A DNA stretch of 64,000 nucleotides. It comes from Haloferax gibbonsii ATCC 33959. GTDB lineage: Archaea > Halobacteriota > Halobacteria > Halobacteriales > Haloferacaceae. The position numbers were made by a program, and so were the translations under genes. Shown here in pieces: positions 63,991-64,000 of this stretch. The notes beneath the pieces are model-generated. The model was not told the origin of the DNA, ran no database searches, and saw only the letters and a program-made list of their open reading frames with translations. How positions within the stretch are numbered: the first letter of the stretch is position 1; each line of letters starts with the position of its first letter. Location: positions 1-64,000 of the forward strand of contig NZ_AOLJ01000001.1 in assembly GCF_000336775.1 (NCBI RefSeq), written 5' to 3'.

Positions 63991-64000
63991 CGATGTGCGG

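Overview
The window is a haloarchaeal accessory region. Its proteins are strongly acidic, and it carries a TFIIB-type initiation factor, a DUF7344-type winged helix, Tat/lipobox substrate-binding protein, ISH3- and IS5-family transposases, and short archaeal promoters. It reads as a defence island fused, through insertion-sequence rearrangements, to a catabolic island and to a broken-up kinase/FHA cluster. No CRISPR array, rRNA or tRNA was recognised.

Region 1 (1-4.9 kb): the end of a SWIM zinc-finger gene, a small hypothetical gene, an orphan TFB, a single-chain DUF262/HNH (GmrSD-like) nuclease, and small regulators.

Region 2 (4.9-11.9 kb): a DNA 7-deazaguanine locus. It holds a 964-residue DpdA with a C-terminal DUF6884 domain, a second and shorter TGT-like transglycosylase with intact catalytic and zinc residues, a winged-helix protein, a P-loop ATPase, and a convergent queD. 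A decayed copy of the ATPase 3' end and an IS-end remnant lie beyond queD.

Region 3 (11.9-14.9 kb, minus strand): csa3 (CARF plus HTH), a CARF-only protein and a PIN-like nuclease that share a start/stop base, and a further winged-helix protein. This resembles a cyclic-oligonucleotide-responsive effector module with no CRISPR locus in view.

Region 4 (15.2-34.0 kb, plus strand): a tightly coupled seven-gene operon: unknown protein, wHTH protein, large ATPase with two Ig-like domains, coiled-coil protein, two tandem giant zinc-rich DUF1998-type helicases, and a PLD-family protein. The order recalls Dpd and DISARM restriction modules, but there is no methyltransferase. My inference is that regions 2-4 form one modification/restriction system, with DpdA marking self DNA, the helicase/PLD operon attacking unmarked DNA, and the CARF/PIN part as a regulated backup.

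Region 5 (34.6-48.4 kb): an acyl-CoA ligase beheaded by an IS5-type element, then a sarcosine/N-methyl-amino-acid oxidase-like flavoprotein, an IclR regulator, a complete Opp/Dpp-type ABC importer, a Gfo/Idh/MocA dehydrogenase and a second FAD oxidase. Together these suggest uptake and oxidation of a small N-substituted compound.

Region 6 (48.6-54.0 kb): an IS-interrupted lipoprotein gene, a tyrosine recombinase, and stacked ISH3 and IS5 elements that truncate their neighbours.

Region 7 (54.0-64 kb): a Ser/Thr kinase-FHA cluster with tandem cold-shock domains, three proteins ending in the same type of zinc ribbon, beta-propeller-like fragments, an FHA gene with two frameshifts and a CAP-domain protein. 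It is cut up by an IS, a MITE with an 8-bp target duplication, and a dead tnpB. Several cluster proteins carry a T-x-aliphatic-Y/F motif, a possible phosphothreonine/FHA ligand.
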